A DNA stretch of 64,000 nucleotides. Source: Euglena gracilis (taxonomy: Eukaryota > Euglenida > Euglenophyceae > Euglenales). Of the stretch, positions 1 through 9,811 are shown piece by piece (within the stretch, counting starts at the first letter, position 1; every line of letters starts with the position of its first letter). The notes under the pieces are model-generated. The model made no database searches. It saw only the letters and a program-made list of their open reading frames with translations, and had not been told where the DNA came from. A program made the position numbers and the translations under genes. The stretch is taken from positions 52,853,384-52,917,383 of the forward strand of contig CP154955.1 in NCBI GenBank assembly GCA_039621445.1, in the 5' to 3' direction.

Positions 1-900
1 ATTTTTATCCCAGAGGCTCTTATTAGGGGCTAATATGGTGTTGAATCTCAAACCACTAAACCCAGGAATTTATAGTGCAGGCATTACCTGCCCGGGTCTT
101 GGAAAACTGAAGGAAAAAAATTGTACTGAAGCGTCAGCGACTTGATCTTTTGTGGCTTCAGGGGAGGTCCCCACCCCCAGTTTGTCAAAATCACCCGTAA
201 TAGTTTCTGGGAAGAAACCCTCTTTTAAAGCGTTATCACAGTTCCCTTAAAATAGCTCATGGTCTGAACCTGAACTTCTTTCCCCTACAGGATCTGCCTG
301 ATTAGATCATGCAAAGGCCACCTGGATGATAGTATTCTCCCCGCCTGCAGTTGGTGAACATGCCCGTGTTGGGGGTGAATTTCAGGCATGGGGTCCCTGG
401 AAATTTCATTTTTACCAATTGGGGCCACCACACTGTTGAATCAAAAAAGGTGGTGACTATCAAGACTTTGCAACCCCCAACACCTTCACTGGTTTCAATA
501 GCACTTGAAAAATTTCATCCAGGTGAAAAGTTTTTACTTGCTTCTCCGCCAACAAGAAAATTTGTCGCTAGGTGTCCCCATTGGGAGGCCTCAGAAGTGT
601 TGCCCTACATCGAACTGTGGCTTAAAAGGCCAGAAATTTCACAAAATGGACAGGTTGGCTACACTTCCCGAGTGTCCGCTGATCAGTCCCTGTCATTTTA
701 GGAAACCCCAGGTTTTATGCTAACCCAGGTTTCGGCCACATAAGCCATCTGGCACTTCGGTGTCCCCTTTTCATTTGACTAAAACCCCCCTGTAAGGCCA
801 TAAGTGCTGGCACAATCGATTTAACAACTAAAGATTCTCTCCCCAAACAGGGGTGCGGGCAAATTCAACGTGAGGAGCTGGAGTTGGCTCACTAAAAAAA
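1..900. other. No recognisable gene; possible decayed ORF
   Basis: A plus-strand frame is open from 351 to 701 (116 codons) with ordinary amino-acid composition, but I recognise no domain and no splice context. The rest has no long frame and no clear repeat structure. It may be an old retroelement remnant, since everything to the right is repeat-derived. I assign no function. Confidence 0.3.
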
Positions 901-1350
901 TTAGGTCTCTGTCCCCATGAAGTAAAATTTTCTTTAACGGCTGGGGGTGGGGGTTCGGCCACACTAGGTCTTTGTGCTTCACCCGTGGTGTGCGTCTCCT
1001 CCCTGCTCGGTTTTACCCGAGGGGATACGAAACACCTTTGCCCTTGTGACGCCAGATTGTGCACTGAAAACAGGGGGGCTAGGGCTTTTCGAAGGCACCT
1101 TGCGCGGCAATTTTTTGACAATGGGCTGCAAACGTCTCCGACCCCCTCCACTGACCAATTTTACTATCTTCAAAAGGCCTGGTTAGTAGAAAATTGGGGC
1201 CAGGGGGTGGAGGACCACCCCAAGGGCAAGGCCGCGTCGCTGCGGCTGAACTTAATCGTCAACCAACACCCGCGAGGTGGCACTAAGCGGGCTCTTCTAA
1301 CCCGACGCACCAAAGCAATCCAAGCAACACCGCCGGCAAACAAGGCATGG
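900..1350 (-). repeat. Dispersed repeat R1, copy 1 (interrupted by L1)
   Basis: Read on the minus strand, this stretch matches plus-strand 3540-3850: a GCCGGCGGT core, then a CTTAGTGCC..CTCGC block, then a GTCTTTGTGCTT block. The copy continues at 2905 on the other side of the LTR element L1, which splits it. The intact arrangement at copy 2 shows what the empty site looked like (GGCCAT joined to GCC). The family is unidentified. Confidence 0.6.
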
Positions 1351-1575
1351 TTTGAGTGACCATTCTTGGCCTGGACCCAGTGTCTCACTTTTGACCTTTC
1401 TGGCATTGAACTTTTCAAAACTTCCAGCACAGCACAAGCAAAGACAGGACTTCTTGGAGGTTCAATCAGTGACCCACGCAATCAGTGTAAGCATTTTGCT
1501 CCCGACAGAACAATTGTCATTTTTCAATGGCTGTGCAATCCTGAATTAAGAATTGCAGCCTTGGCGAATCCTACA
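1351..1575 (-). repeat. L1 3' LTR
   Basis: 225-bp direct repeat of 2676-2900 with only a few differences. On the minus strand it begins TGTAGGATTC directly after the polypurine tract. Confidence 0.75.
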
Positions 1576-2161
1576 CCCCCTTCCTTCAGAACATTCCTTG
1601 GAACGTCAATTGGCATTCGCAGGTCAAATTTGCCAAGTCGAAATTCCAACCTCGCCCTGATCTGCCCGCCCCCCCCATGTGCCCGAATTGCCACCCCCCC
1701 TGGGCAGTCATCCCTGGGCCCTGGTGGGGGCCAATAAAAATGTACCCTGGAGGGGATTCGGGCAAACATGAAAAGGGGATCCTGATTTTTGTGCCCAGAA
1801 TCGGGCAGCCAGAAAAAAAAGGAATTGTGGGCAAAAAATCTGGGCAAGGCGGAAAATCTTCAGCTCCAGATGTCTTTATCCACTGGTCAGTTATCTGCAC
1901 TGCCGTACATCTGTGCCCATGTGGGCAAAACAGAGTACCCCCCCCCCTTGTGCCCTGACCCTTCCCCAACCGGGCAATGGCATCCACCTCTTTGGTGCCT
2001 GCCCTGTTTAAGGAATAATCAGGGGAAATCAAAAGGGGTAAACCCAAAAGCAAAGTACCCTGCAGGGCAAATCTCTACAAATGGTGGCTGGGCAATCACA
2101 AACCAAACCAGGAAAATGCTTGCACTTAAAGTGCAATGAAAGCACAGCAAACACACATGGT

Positions 2162-2806
2162 TCAGCGCACAGGGAATGGCTTCAGCGGCTCCTTCTTCTT
2201 CCTCTTCTTAGATTGTAATCTCCTGGTTCGTCTTTCCTTGGATGTCTCTTTTTGTTTCATCTTGTCTTCAGACTGATTGCTACCTTCTTCAGCAGCTTGC
2301 ACAGCAACTTCCACTCTTGGAATGATTGCAATCTGCTCCACCTCAGCCGCCTGAACACCAACAGATTGTACAGATGTAGTTGCAATGACAGGGCTCTTCT
2401 GCTGCTGCAGAACTTCGAAAGCCCTGAAGACATACTCTTAGGACACAGGATGTACATGGTGATCAGCTTCACCTTGAATCACAGTCCTTGGACAGCAGTG
2501 GACCCCAATCTGTCCACATCTGCAGCTGCTGGATTGCATCTTCTGTACCCATTCTGTCATGGATGTGGTCCATCTTCCCAGTCCATCCTGCAGCATCTTT
2601 CTGGACACTTCCTCAATGACATCTGGGCTGACCGAGCCCGGGAGCTGACTGATTGTACAGGGTTTACACTGATTGTTTGAGTGCCCATTCTTGGCCTGGA
2701 CCCAGTGTCTCACTTTTGACCTTTCTGGCATTGAACTTTTCAAAACTTCCAGCACAGCACAAGCAAAGACAGGACTTCTTGGAGGTTCAATCAGTGACCC
2801 ACGCAA
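2162..2806 (-). pseudogene. L1 internal ORF with lysine/arginine-rich tail
   Basis: A minus-strand frame runs from inside the 5' LTR (2806) to 2438, then continues in another frame from about 2440 to a stop at 2162-2164. The second part is Gln/Ala/Val-rich and ends in a strongly basic stretch (SKKRKKKEPLK) resembling a nucleic-acid-binding or nuclear-localisation tail. No zinc knuckle, protease or RT is visible. In a non-autonomous LTR element this would most naturally be a gag-like packaging protein, but that is inference. The frame break near 2440 may be decay or sequencing error. Confidence 0.4.
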
Positions 2807-2900
2807 TCAGTGTAAGCATTTTGCTCCCGACAGAACAATTGTCATTCTTCAATGGCTGTGCAATCTTGAATTAAGAATTGCAGCCTTGGCGAATCCTACA
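2676..2900 (-). repeat. L1 5' LTR
   Basis: Right-hand copy of the 225-bp terminal repeat, followed outward by the ATGG target duplication. Confidence 0.75.
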
Positions 2901-3539
2901 ATGGCCTTGGAAACTCTTTTTGCTTCGCGCTAAAAAGTCCCTTCCTCGGTTTTCCTCGACTGAGTGCGACACCACAAAATTTGCCAGCGCAAAGGAGCGG
3001 CGGCAAATCTTCCCTAAATACAAACAGGCCAGTGGGGAAGGGACACCGACGGCAAAGCACAAATTCCTGTTGAGCCCCCCACCTTCTTTCCTCGCCGTCG
3101 GCGAGGGCGCCCGGCTGCCCCAATCTCCCCCCCCCTGATTTTCCTGCATCGTTTTTTGTTCGCCTTTACCTCGATGGTACCCTTTCTGCTCTTGGTCGCC
3201 CTCTCGCTCCTTGGGACAGAATTTTTTGCGGACACGACCGCCAAAAAATGCAAGGGGCTGGGACAATATAGCACCCCCCCAAAAAACTCGCCAACAGAAT
3301 TTCGGGCGAAACATGTGAAGTGTAAGTTTGAAATGTTTGGATCAGAATTTTGAGAGATCTGGCACGATTCTGTGTGGCTTTTTATTTTGAATGGTTTGAT
3401 TAACAATGGGAAGTTTGTGTCAAAGGGAGGGATTCCAGGCAGGATTTTGCTTAAGGTCTTTTTTTGTTATTTTTTTTTGCCCCGACAACTGTATCATAAC
3501 GTGTGCATCGTGTAAAACGTGACACCGCAGGCTCCGCAC

Positions 3540-3850
3540 TTTGCCTTTGTGAGGCCATGCCCTGCTCGCCGGCGGTTTGTTGTGTGATTGTTCGCTGGGC
3601 TAGGAGTCCCTGCTTAGTGCCGCCTCGCCGGAGTTGGCTGACGATGCTGCTCCGACATGGCGACGTGGCTTCTTGCTCTTGGGGGGGGTCCCCCCCTTGC
3701 TCCCATTTTCTGAACGAGGGCTGTTGAGCACAAATTTTCTTTTACGGGTGGGGGGGTTGGGCTCACAAGGTCTTTGTGCTTCGCCCTCGGTGTCCCTTCC
3801 TCCCCTGTCGGTTTGACCTTGAGGGAGTACGACTATAACGTGTGCAATAA
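3540..3850 (+). repeat. Dispersed repeat R1, copy 2 (uninterrupted)
   Basis: Plus-strand copy of the sequence found inverted at 900-1350 plus 2905 onward. It holds the unbroken L1 target. The distal part (gtctttgtgcttcgcc and neighbours, 3765-3820) also matches, inverted, the sequence at 6941-7050. Confidence 0.6.
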
Positions 3851-3879
3851 GAAAACCCAAAAAAAGCATGCAAAAGTTC

Positions 3880-4660
3880 ATTAACACTGGAACAAAACCA
3901 TAGCAAGCTCAACAAATCTTAATTCCTTCCCTTCGAGGAATTCTGAACAGCAAGAATTTGCGGCAGTGAAAAATTTTCACTAATTTTTTGGATCAAATAT
4001 TGAAAGTTTTATTTGCACTACCAGAGGCTCAGCCTTTTTCTGATTTTGGGTGAGACTTAATACTGAATAGAAAACCCTCTGAACAAGTTATAAATAGAAC
4101 AGAATAAAACACTAACCACACCCAAACACCATAATATATCGTTTGACCTAGCCAATTCATAAAAAAAAATAGTTCTATAAATAATAAAAATATATTATTT
4201 TCTTTCATAAAAAATTATAGTATCAAATCAGAATATCCTTATAGTTGTGAACCTAATCCTGTACCTATATACCAATAACAGATTTCACATTCTATCATAT
4301 TTTATTTTATCAAATTCAATTTTAGCATATTCATATATTTTATCACACTCAATTTAATTAACAATGTGATTTAAAGTGGTCTATTTTTAACAATATTACG
4401 ACATATTTTAACAATTACATATTATATCAATACAATTTTTACTTATTAATTTCTTTTTCTAAACGTCATTAGAAAACATATACTAATAAACTTGATAATA
4501 ATAAAATACCCACATTCAATATCCATATTAAACATATAAAATTTGTATGATAATACAACGTCCATTCATAAAACATATTAAATTTCCTCAGAAAATTTAT
4601 TATTAAATTTATAAATTTACAATAATACTTGCATTTTATATTTCAATTGAGATTTTACAA
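3880..4660. other. AT-rich island without genes
   Basis: About 780 bp made almost entirely of A and T (runs such as ataataaaatac and tttaacaattac), sharply different from the GC-rich flanks. No open frame of note, no RNA gene and no repeat unit were seen. It could be an AT-rich intergenic spacer, a scaffold-attachment-like region or an organelle-derived insertion. Confidence 0.5.
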
Positions 4661-5059
4661 CATCTTTTACGTTTTTTTCCTGCCTTTTTCCCCGTGCTTC
4701 AAACATTGCACGGTTTCATTATTTGTGAAACAAACATTGTTCCGCACCGAAAAAAATGTGAGTAAGAAAAATAATTATGTCCAAACCTTCAAAGTTCAGC
4801 TACTAAAAGTTTGGGGACTCTGGATTTGGGGACTGATGCTATTATTTATAGGGATAAAAACAAGGGCCTTGTGGGGCTGTGCTCCTCCACCGAATCCACT
4901 GTTCGCCGTCCCAATTACCAAAAGACACCGAAAATCATTGCCTGAAGGGATTCAGTTGTTCACAACATTTTTTTGTGAAAAAGAGATTTTTTCCTTTTTA
5001 GGGCCCCCCACCCATATGGCCAATTTAGGCCATTTTAGCTGTAGGCAGGGTTCGATATT

Positions 5060-5330
5060 CAGACTCCCACGACAGAGGAAGGGGGAGGAAGGGACCAAGA
5101 GGGCGGAGAACAAGAAGATGGTGAAGTCCTGCTCTCCTTACCGGCTGTTCTGTTCTGGTGTGTTTGTGCCTGTGCGGGGGTGCTTCTTACTGCGCCTTTG
5201 TTGCCGGAGTTGGCGATGATGAGGCCACCGCTGACACCTTGGCGAAGCTGACCCGTCGTGGCCCCGTCACCGCCCCCCTCTCCCATGGTTGCTTCAACCC
5301 AGGCTTTTCCTCCCTTCCCCCCCTACTGCT
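5060..5330 (+). repeat. Repeat block shared with 6941-7010 and with R1
   Basis: Bases 5063-5127 (gactcccacgacagagg and following) recur almost exactly at 6941-7003 in the same orientation. The following 5150-5230 resembles R1 (ttgccggagttggc). The two direct copies bracket the tyrosine-recombinase retroelement, so they may be its terminal or split direct repeats. Confidence 0.5.
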
Positions 5331-5559
5331 TCAGAAGCACCCCAAAGGAGCTTGCCAAAAACACCGTTCCCCCCCCGTTTTTTTGAACTATTTGGCTGCC
5401 GGAACCCAGGTTCTGGCTGAATTCAGGGACCGAAAGACACAAAAAAGGGGAAATTTTGTGGCGCGTGTGCCCATTTTTACCGGAGCGCCGGGTGACTGTT
5501 TTCCCCCCTCGGCCTGCAGGGGAGCCCATTCCGCGCACGGTGACGAACCGGCAAGAGGG

Positions 5560-6860
5560 GAGAACTCTAAACCTAAACATCTCGCACCAAATTGTTCAGT
5601 TTTTCAGAAAGGACATCACCCCAGAGGTGGACATGTTTTGCACACCCAGCAATAAAAAATTCCCCAAGTTTGTTTGTTGATACCCCCACCAAGGGGCTTT
5701 GCTGGTGGATGCCTTAAAGGCAGATTTGAGGCCCCCCCCCAGTTTATGCAAACCCCCCCTGGAGCATCATTCCACAGTGGGTTCAGAGATTAATGTCAAA
5801 CCCAGACCTGACTTGTCTGTTGATTGTACCCCACTGGGCTTCGACATCATGGCGGCGCCAATTAATGTCAATCAGACAGCCAGGCAGCACAGGTTTACTG
5901 GCTCACCCCTCAGTGGGGTCTGTTCACCAACTGCTGAGAGGAGATGCCCCGCCCCCAACGTGGGATTTGGCCTGCTTGATTGTGTCAGGCAAATATTACA
6001 ACACCATGAAGTTTCGATGTCCAGTATCGACAGTTACATAATAAATCTGGGAAATGTCAACAGATATGACTCAGCATTCCGGACATTGGTGGGCCACTTG
6101 TTGCACAAAGGGGTGCCCCTGCAGGACTGCACAGTCCACAAGATGGCCGAGGCCATCCTTGATCTTGCTACCCACAGCCTCAACGCTGCACAAAATGCAT
6201 ATGCAGCAGTTTTTTTACTCCCAGGGTTTGGGTCATTGACGTTCTCCCCTCTTTTGACTCCATTGAAAAGGAAATGGAATTCCAATGTCTGCAAGTATGC
6301 CCATTTCTGGGACCCCACTGATTTTCTAGACAACATCAGCAGCAAATCAAGACCCCTCTCAGAACTCTCTGTGAAAGAGCTCAGAAACAGACTCATCATT
6401 TGTTGGAGGCTTTTGGCCCTTCACCGGGGGGTTGATCTAACCAGGACACAGCAAAAAATCAGTTTAGTGGAAGTAAAATTTTCATTTTATTGCAAAGGAA
6501 AGGGTGGCAATTCCCAATATGGGACGAAAAGGTTAATTTGCCACACACACCCTTCATAAGCCCCTGGCATTTATTGAAAGAGTATGTGGAAAGGACAGCC
6601 CACGTGGTTGGTACAAAAATAATTTGTCGTGGTCTTGGAATGGTAAAAGACCTTTGACATCAGAAAGAGTGAATTCCCTTACCAAAGAATTTCTGCAGGA
6701 GGGGGGGTGGACACCACCCACTGGAAACCCCACAGCACCAGAGGGGCTGGAGTTTTATGGTGGAAAATTGCTGGTTTGCAAGTGAAAGAAGTCCAACAAT
6801 TGGGTCAGTGGAAAATTTTTGGGGCCTTCCAAGCACATTATTTGCGACTCGGAGTCGTTT
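5560..6860 (+). pseudogene. DIRS-like retroelement: Dam-like domain plus tyrosine recombinase
   Basis: The frame first encodes a Dam-like segment (EVDMFCTPSNKKFPKF, about 5610-5677), related to the VDLFASR..PRF signature that precedes the recombinase in DIRS-type elements. After an in-frame TGA (5678-5680) the same frame continues to 6559 with the SAM-like N-terminal half of a tyrosine recombinase (RYDSAFRTLVGHLL) and the first catalytic arginine region (LLALHRGVDLTR, about 6415-6445). After frameshifts, the third frame gives the H-x-x-R box (HSTRGAG, 6731-6750) and the tyrosine region (AHYLRLG, tyrosine at about 6839). Stops and frameshifts show a dead copy. Its RT and RNase H are not adjacent. 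Confidence 0.75.
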
Positions 6861-6940
6861 CAAAAATTCAAAAAAATATCGCCCAAAGGGGGGTGCAACA
6901 GTACCTCACCATCTCGCAATGCGGAGCACGAATGGTCTCG

Positions 6941-7010
6941 GACTCCCACGACAGAGGAAGGGGAAGGAAGGGACCAAGAGGACGGAGCACAAGAAGATGG
7001 TGAGCCCAAC
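6941..7010 (+). repeat. Direct copy of 5063-5127
   Basis: Near-identical to 5063-5127 and about 1.88 kb downstream. It lies 80 bp past the recombinase tyrosine codon, which suits a terminal repeat of the tyrosine-recombinase element. It also matches, inverted, the distal part of R1. Confidence 0.5.
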
Positions 7011-7049
7011 CCCCTCCACCCAAAAAATCAGCAGAAAATGAAAAAAATT

Positions 7050-7392
7050 CCAACCAGAAAGGGGACGCCAGACCAGAATTTAAAAAAGGGTAGCCCGGGG
7101 GGGGACGGAAGAACCCCTTCACCTTGATTCCCAGCGCCGCTTGCTCTTCCTTTCTTGAATTTGAATTTTTGTCTTTTGATTGACCTTCCTGATTGACTTT
7201 TTTGAACTCGTTGGACCATTGTTTCCTTGAACTCAGATTCAATCTTTGAAATTCCTTCCTTCAGCATGCACAATTCTTTGAATCAAAAATTCGGAAGAGA
7301 GAACCTGGAGGGAAAAGTACACAGGTAAAAAAAGTAGCGGAATGGGGCAGAATATTCGCTAATTCCAGTGCGCAGGCGCCAGGCCGCCTCAG
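7050..7392. other. Flank of element A; no gene seen
   Basis: Left flank of the giant element A. A minus-strand frame includes a basic stretch (IKRQKFKFKKGR), but no domain is recognisable. Confidence 0.3.
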
Positions 7393-7703
7393 TGTACGTC
7401 TGATTCCCAATTCCCCTTTCCCAATTCCCAAAAGCCTTCGCTTTCGCCTTGGCTCACCTACTTGGGAACTGAAAATCAGAGTTACAGAAAATCCCTTTTT
7501 CCACGTCCCAAGAAGCAAAGCACAGAGCAATGCAGGGAGGACGGACTGGATAACCAAGTCCGGTCCGATGGAAAGGAAGGAAAAGGTATAAAGAAGAATA
7601 CCACCTGTGGAGAGAGAAGGGGCACCCATTAGGAGATCCTAATAGGATCTGCTTCCATCCTAACTTCCTCAACGGAAGGGGACAGAAGCATACGCCTGGT
7701 ACA
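7393..7703 (-). repeat. Element A 3' LTR
   Basis: 311-bp copy of 41104-41414. TGTAC/GTACA form the terminal inverted ends. It contains a palindromic GATCCTAATAGGATC-type segment near 7638 and a tataaag box at 7588. Confidence 0.8.
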
Positions 7704-7716
7704 CATCCCCCTCCCA
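7704..7716 (-). promoter_or_regulatory. Element A polypurine tract
   Basis: On the minus strand TGGGAGGGGGA lies two bases before the 3' LTR, as expected for plus-strand priming of an LTR element running leftward. Confidence 0.65.
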
Positions 7717-8472
7717 GGGCTATGCCCGATTTCCCCTTTGGACCAGGCATTCTGGCCACAGGGATTTCGGACACAGACCTGGTTTGTGGGAGGTGCACCC
7801 TGGCGCATCCACAGGGGCCCTTTCCGTCGCACAGGGGTCCACTCAAAAGGGGGGGGGGGCGGAAAGGAGGGGACCCAAAAAGCCCAAAACGCGCAAAATG
7901 GTTTCACCTATTTTGCGGTGGCTTATGGGTGTATAGTATATTATAGCCCATTGGGGAAAATGGGGCTGGCAGGTTTCCTTGCCAAGCAAACCCATCCACC
8001 CAGTGTGGGTGTGCCCAAGGCACTTGGGGTTGGGTCCATGGGCATTCCAGGAAAACCCATGGGGAGGGTGTGGAAGGAGGGGGGCCTCTGACCAGTCAAA
8101 CCTGGGCAGGGCGCATGGCCAGTCAAACCTGACCACGCAAAAGGAAATCCTACTCTACAAAACCAACTGCCGGCGACAGCATTTGCCCCGGGGGGAAAGT
8201 AGAGAGGAGTGGGGGGTTGGCTTAGGCCAGAAAAGTTGTGCTGTCCGGCAGCCCTAAGGCCTCAAACGGCCGAAAAGGAAAGAAAGAAAAAGGAAAAGAG
8301 GCCGTCGGCCCTGTGCGCTGCGTGTCGCACGCCCGCGAGAGGGGAGAGGGGAGAGGGGTGAGCATGCATGCGCACGGAATCCTGCACATGGCAGCATCCC
8401 GGTGGGAACTTACTAGCGGCGAATACCGCAAAGGGTCTTCGAAGGGGTTGTTCGGGCGAATACCCAAACAGG

Positions 8473-8860
8473 TGTGTGGCGGACAGCCTTTTTAAGATCA
8501 ATCTCCAGAGATTTCTGAATTAGGCATTGCCAGAAAAAAAGAGTGCAGCCAAAATCTTAATCTGGGAATTCTGTGTTTCATTTTGTATTACAGTGGCAGC
8601 CTATGGCAAACAGTGTATCAGTTTGCTTGGACTTCATTGGCATTGGCAAACATCTTAAAGATTTGTTCCCCTGCTGTGCAAAAGATTTTGAAAACTCCAG
8701 TGATGCAGTGGGAAAATGCCAGTGGAAAAGCCCAAGTTGGCAGAAGGAGACTGTCCAGCACTGCACATTACAGGTTGGCCTGGGCCAGAAGTTGGTCACC
8801 CCAAGTGTCATTGGACAAGGGCTGTCACAACACACTGAGCCGAGGACCCACCCTCACACA
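8473..8860 (+). repeat. L2 5' LTR
   Basis: 388-bp terminal repeat. It is followed by AACTGATATGAG, which resembles the base string after the L3 5' LTR and could be a shared primer site. Confidence 0.7.
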
Positions 8861-9423
8861 AACTGATATGAGCTTTGTCCAGTACAAACGATCCTGTTGG
8901 GCCACGAAGGGGATTGGCACTCTGATGGTGATCTGGTGGACTGTCATTACATTGTCATTGGTGGACCACTGGCTGCAGCTGATGGCAGTACTTTGCACTG
9001 TACATCGCTGCAGATGTCATTGAATATTGCATGTCATTGTCATTGAACTGGAGATGGTGATGAGCCGTGAGGCACGTACAACAGAATCGAGCACCGGTGG
9101 AGCATCGAGATGAGCCGTGAGGCACGTACTGGAGAAGGAGTTGGTGGTCATTTGGTGCCTTGGACATCCCAGTTGTTGGCATTGCCATGGGTTGTGGGTT
9201 AACCGATAAAACCCTCTGCCGTGAAGTTTTGGCATTGATGTAATGCTGTCTGCTGGAGGTGTTCTGCGGCATTAGATGTCACGGTTTGATCGTTTTCTCC
9301 GTCTTCGTCTTCTGCGTGTTTCTGTCTCTTCTCCATGTTCTGCGAGGGGCTAAGTGGCTCGGCTGTCCGCTGTGCTGCGAATGCTTGGGCAATTGCGCAG
9401 CAATTATTCAGGAAAGGGGGGTG

Positions 9424-9811
9424 TGTGTGGCGGACAGCCTTTTTAAGATCAATCTCCAGAGATTTCTGAATTAGGCATTGCCAGAAAAAAAGGGTGCAGC
9501 CAAAATCTTAACCTGGGAATTCTGTGTTTCATTTTGTATTACAGTGGCAGCCTATGGCAAACAGTGTATCAGTTTGCTTGGACTTCATTGGCATTGGCAA
9601 ACATCTTCAAGATTTGTTCCCCTGCTGCGCAAAAGATTTTAGAAACTCCAGTGATGCAGTGGGAAAATGCCAGTGGAAAAGCCCAAGTTGGCAGAAGGAG
9701 ACTGTCCAGCATTGCACATTACAGGTTGGCCTGGGCCAGAAGTTGGTCACCCCAAGTGTCATTGGACAAGGGCTGTCACAACACACTGAGCCGAGGACCC
9801 ACCCTCACACA
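9424..9811 (+). repeat. L2 3' LTR
   Basis: Second copy of the 388-bp repeat, preceded directly by the polypurine tract. Confidence 0.7.

Larger units (their letters stand above)
1351..2900 (-). mobile_element. Small LTR retroelement L1 (1.55 kb, minus strand)
   Basis: Two near-identical direct repeats of 225 bp (1351-1575 and 2676-2900) enclose 1.1 kb. ATGG is present on both outer sides (1347-1350 and 2901-2904), a 4-bp target-site duplication. A polypurine tract read on the minus strand (GAAGGAAGGGGG, plus 1576-1587) abuts the left repeat, so the left repeat is the 3' LTR and transcription runs leftward. The element is too short for pol and must be non-autonomous. It is inserted into repeat R1, and an uninterrupted R1 copy at about 3550 supplies the empty site. 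Confidence 0.75.
8473..9811 (+). mobile_element. Small LTR retroelement L2 (1.34 kb)
   Basis: Two 388-bp direct repeats (8473-8860 and 9424-9811), both starting TGTGTGGCGG and ending CCTCACACA, enclose about 560 bp. A polypurine tract (AGGAAAGGGGGG) lies just before the right copy, giving plus orientation. There is no room for gag-pol, so the element is non-autonomous. It sits in the 3' part of element A, downstream of A's last ORF. The target duplication is ambiguous: GGTG can be read on both sides only by shifting the ends by one or two bases. The repeats differ at few positions, so the insertion is young. Confidence 0.7.

Noticed and set aside
1586-2053. 155-codon minus-strand frame with CPHGHRC motif inside L1
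   Set aside because: The opposite strand is open over the same stretch (1677-1958), no homology is recognisable and no start or neighbour supports it. Left unannotated within L1.
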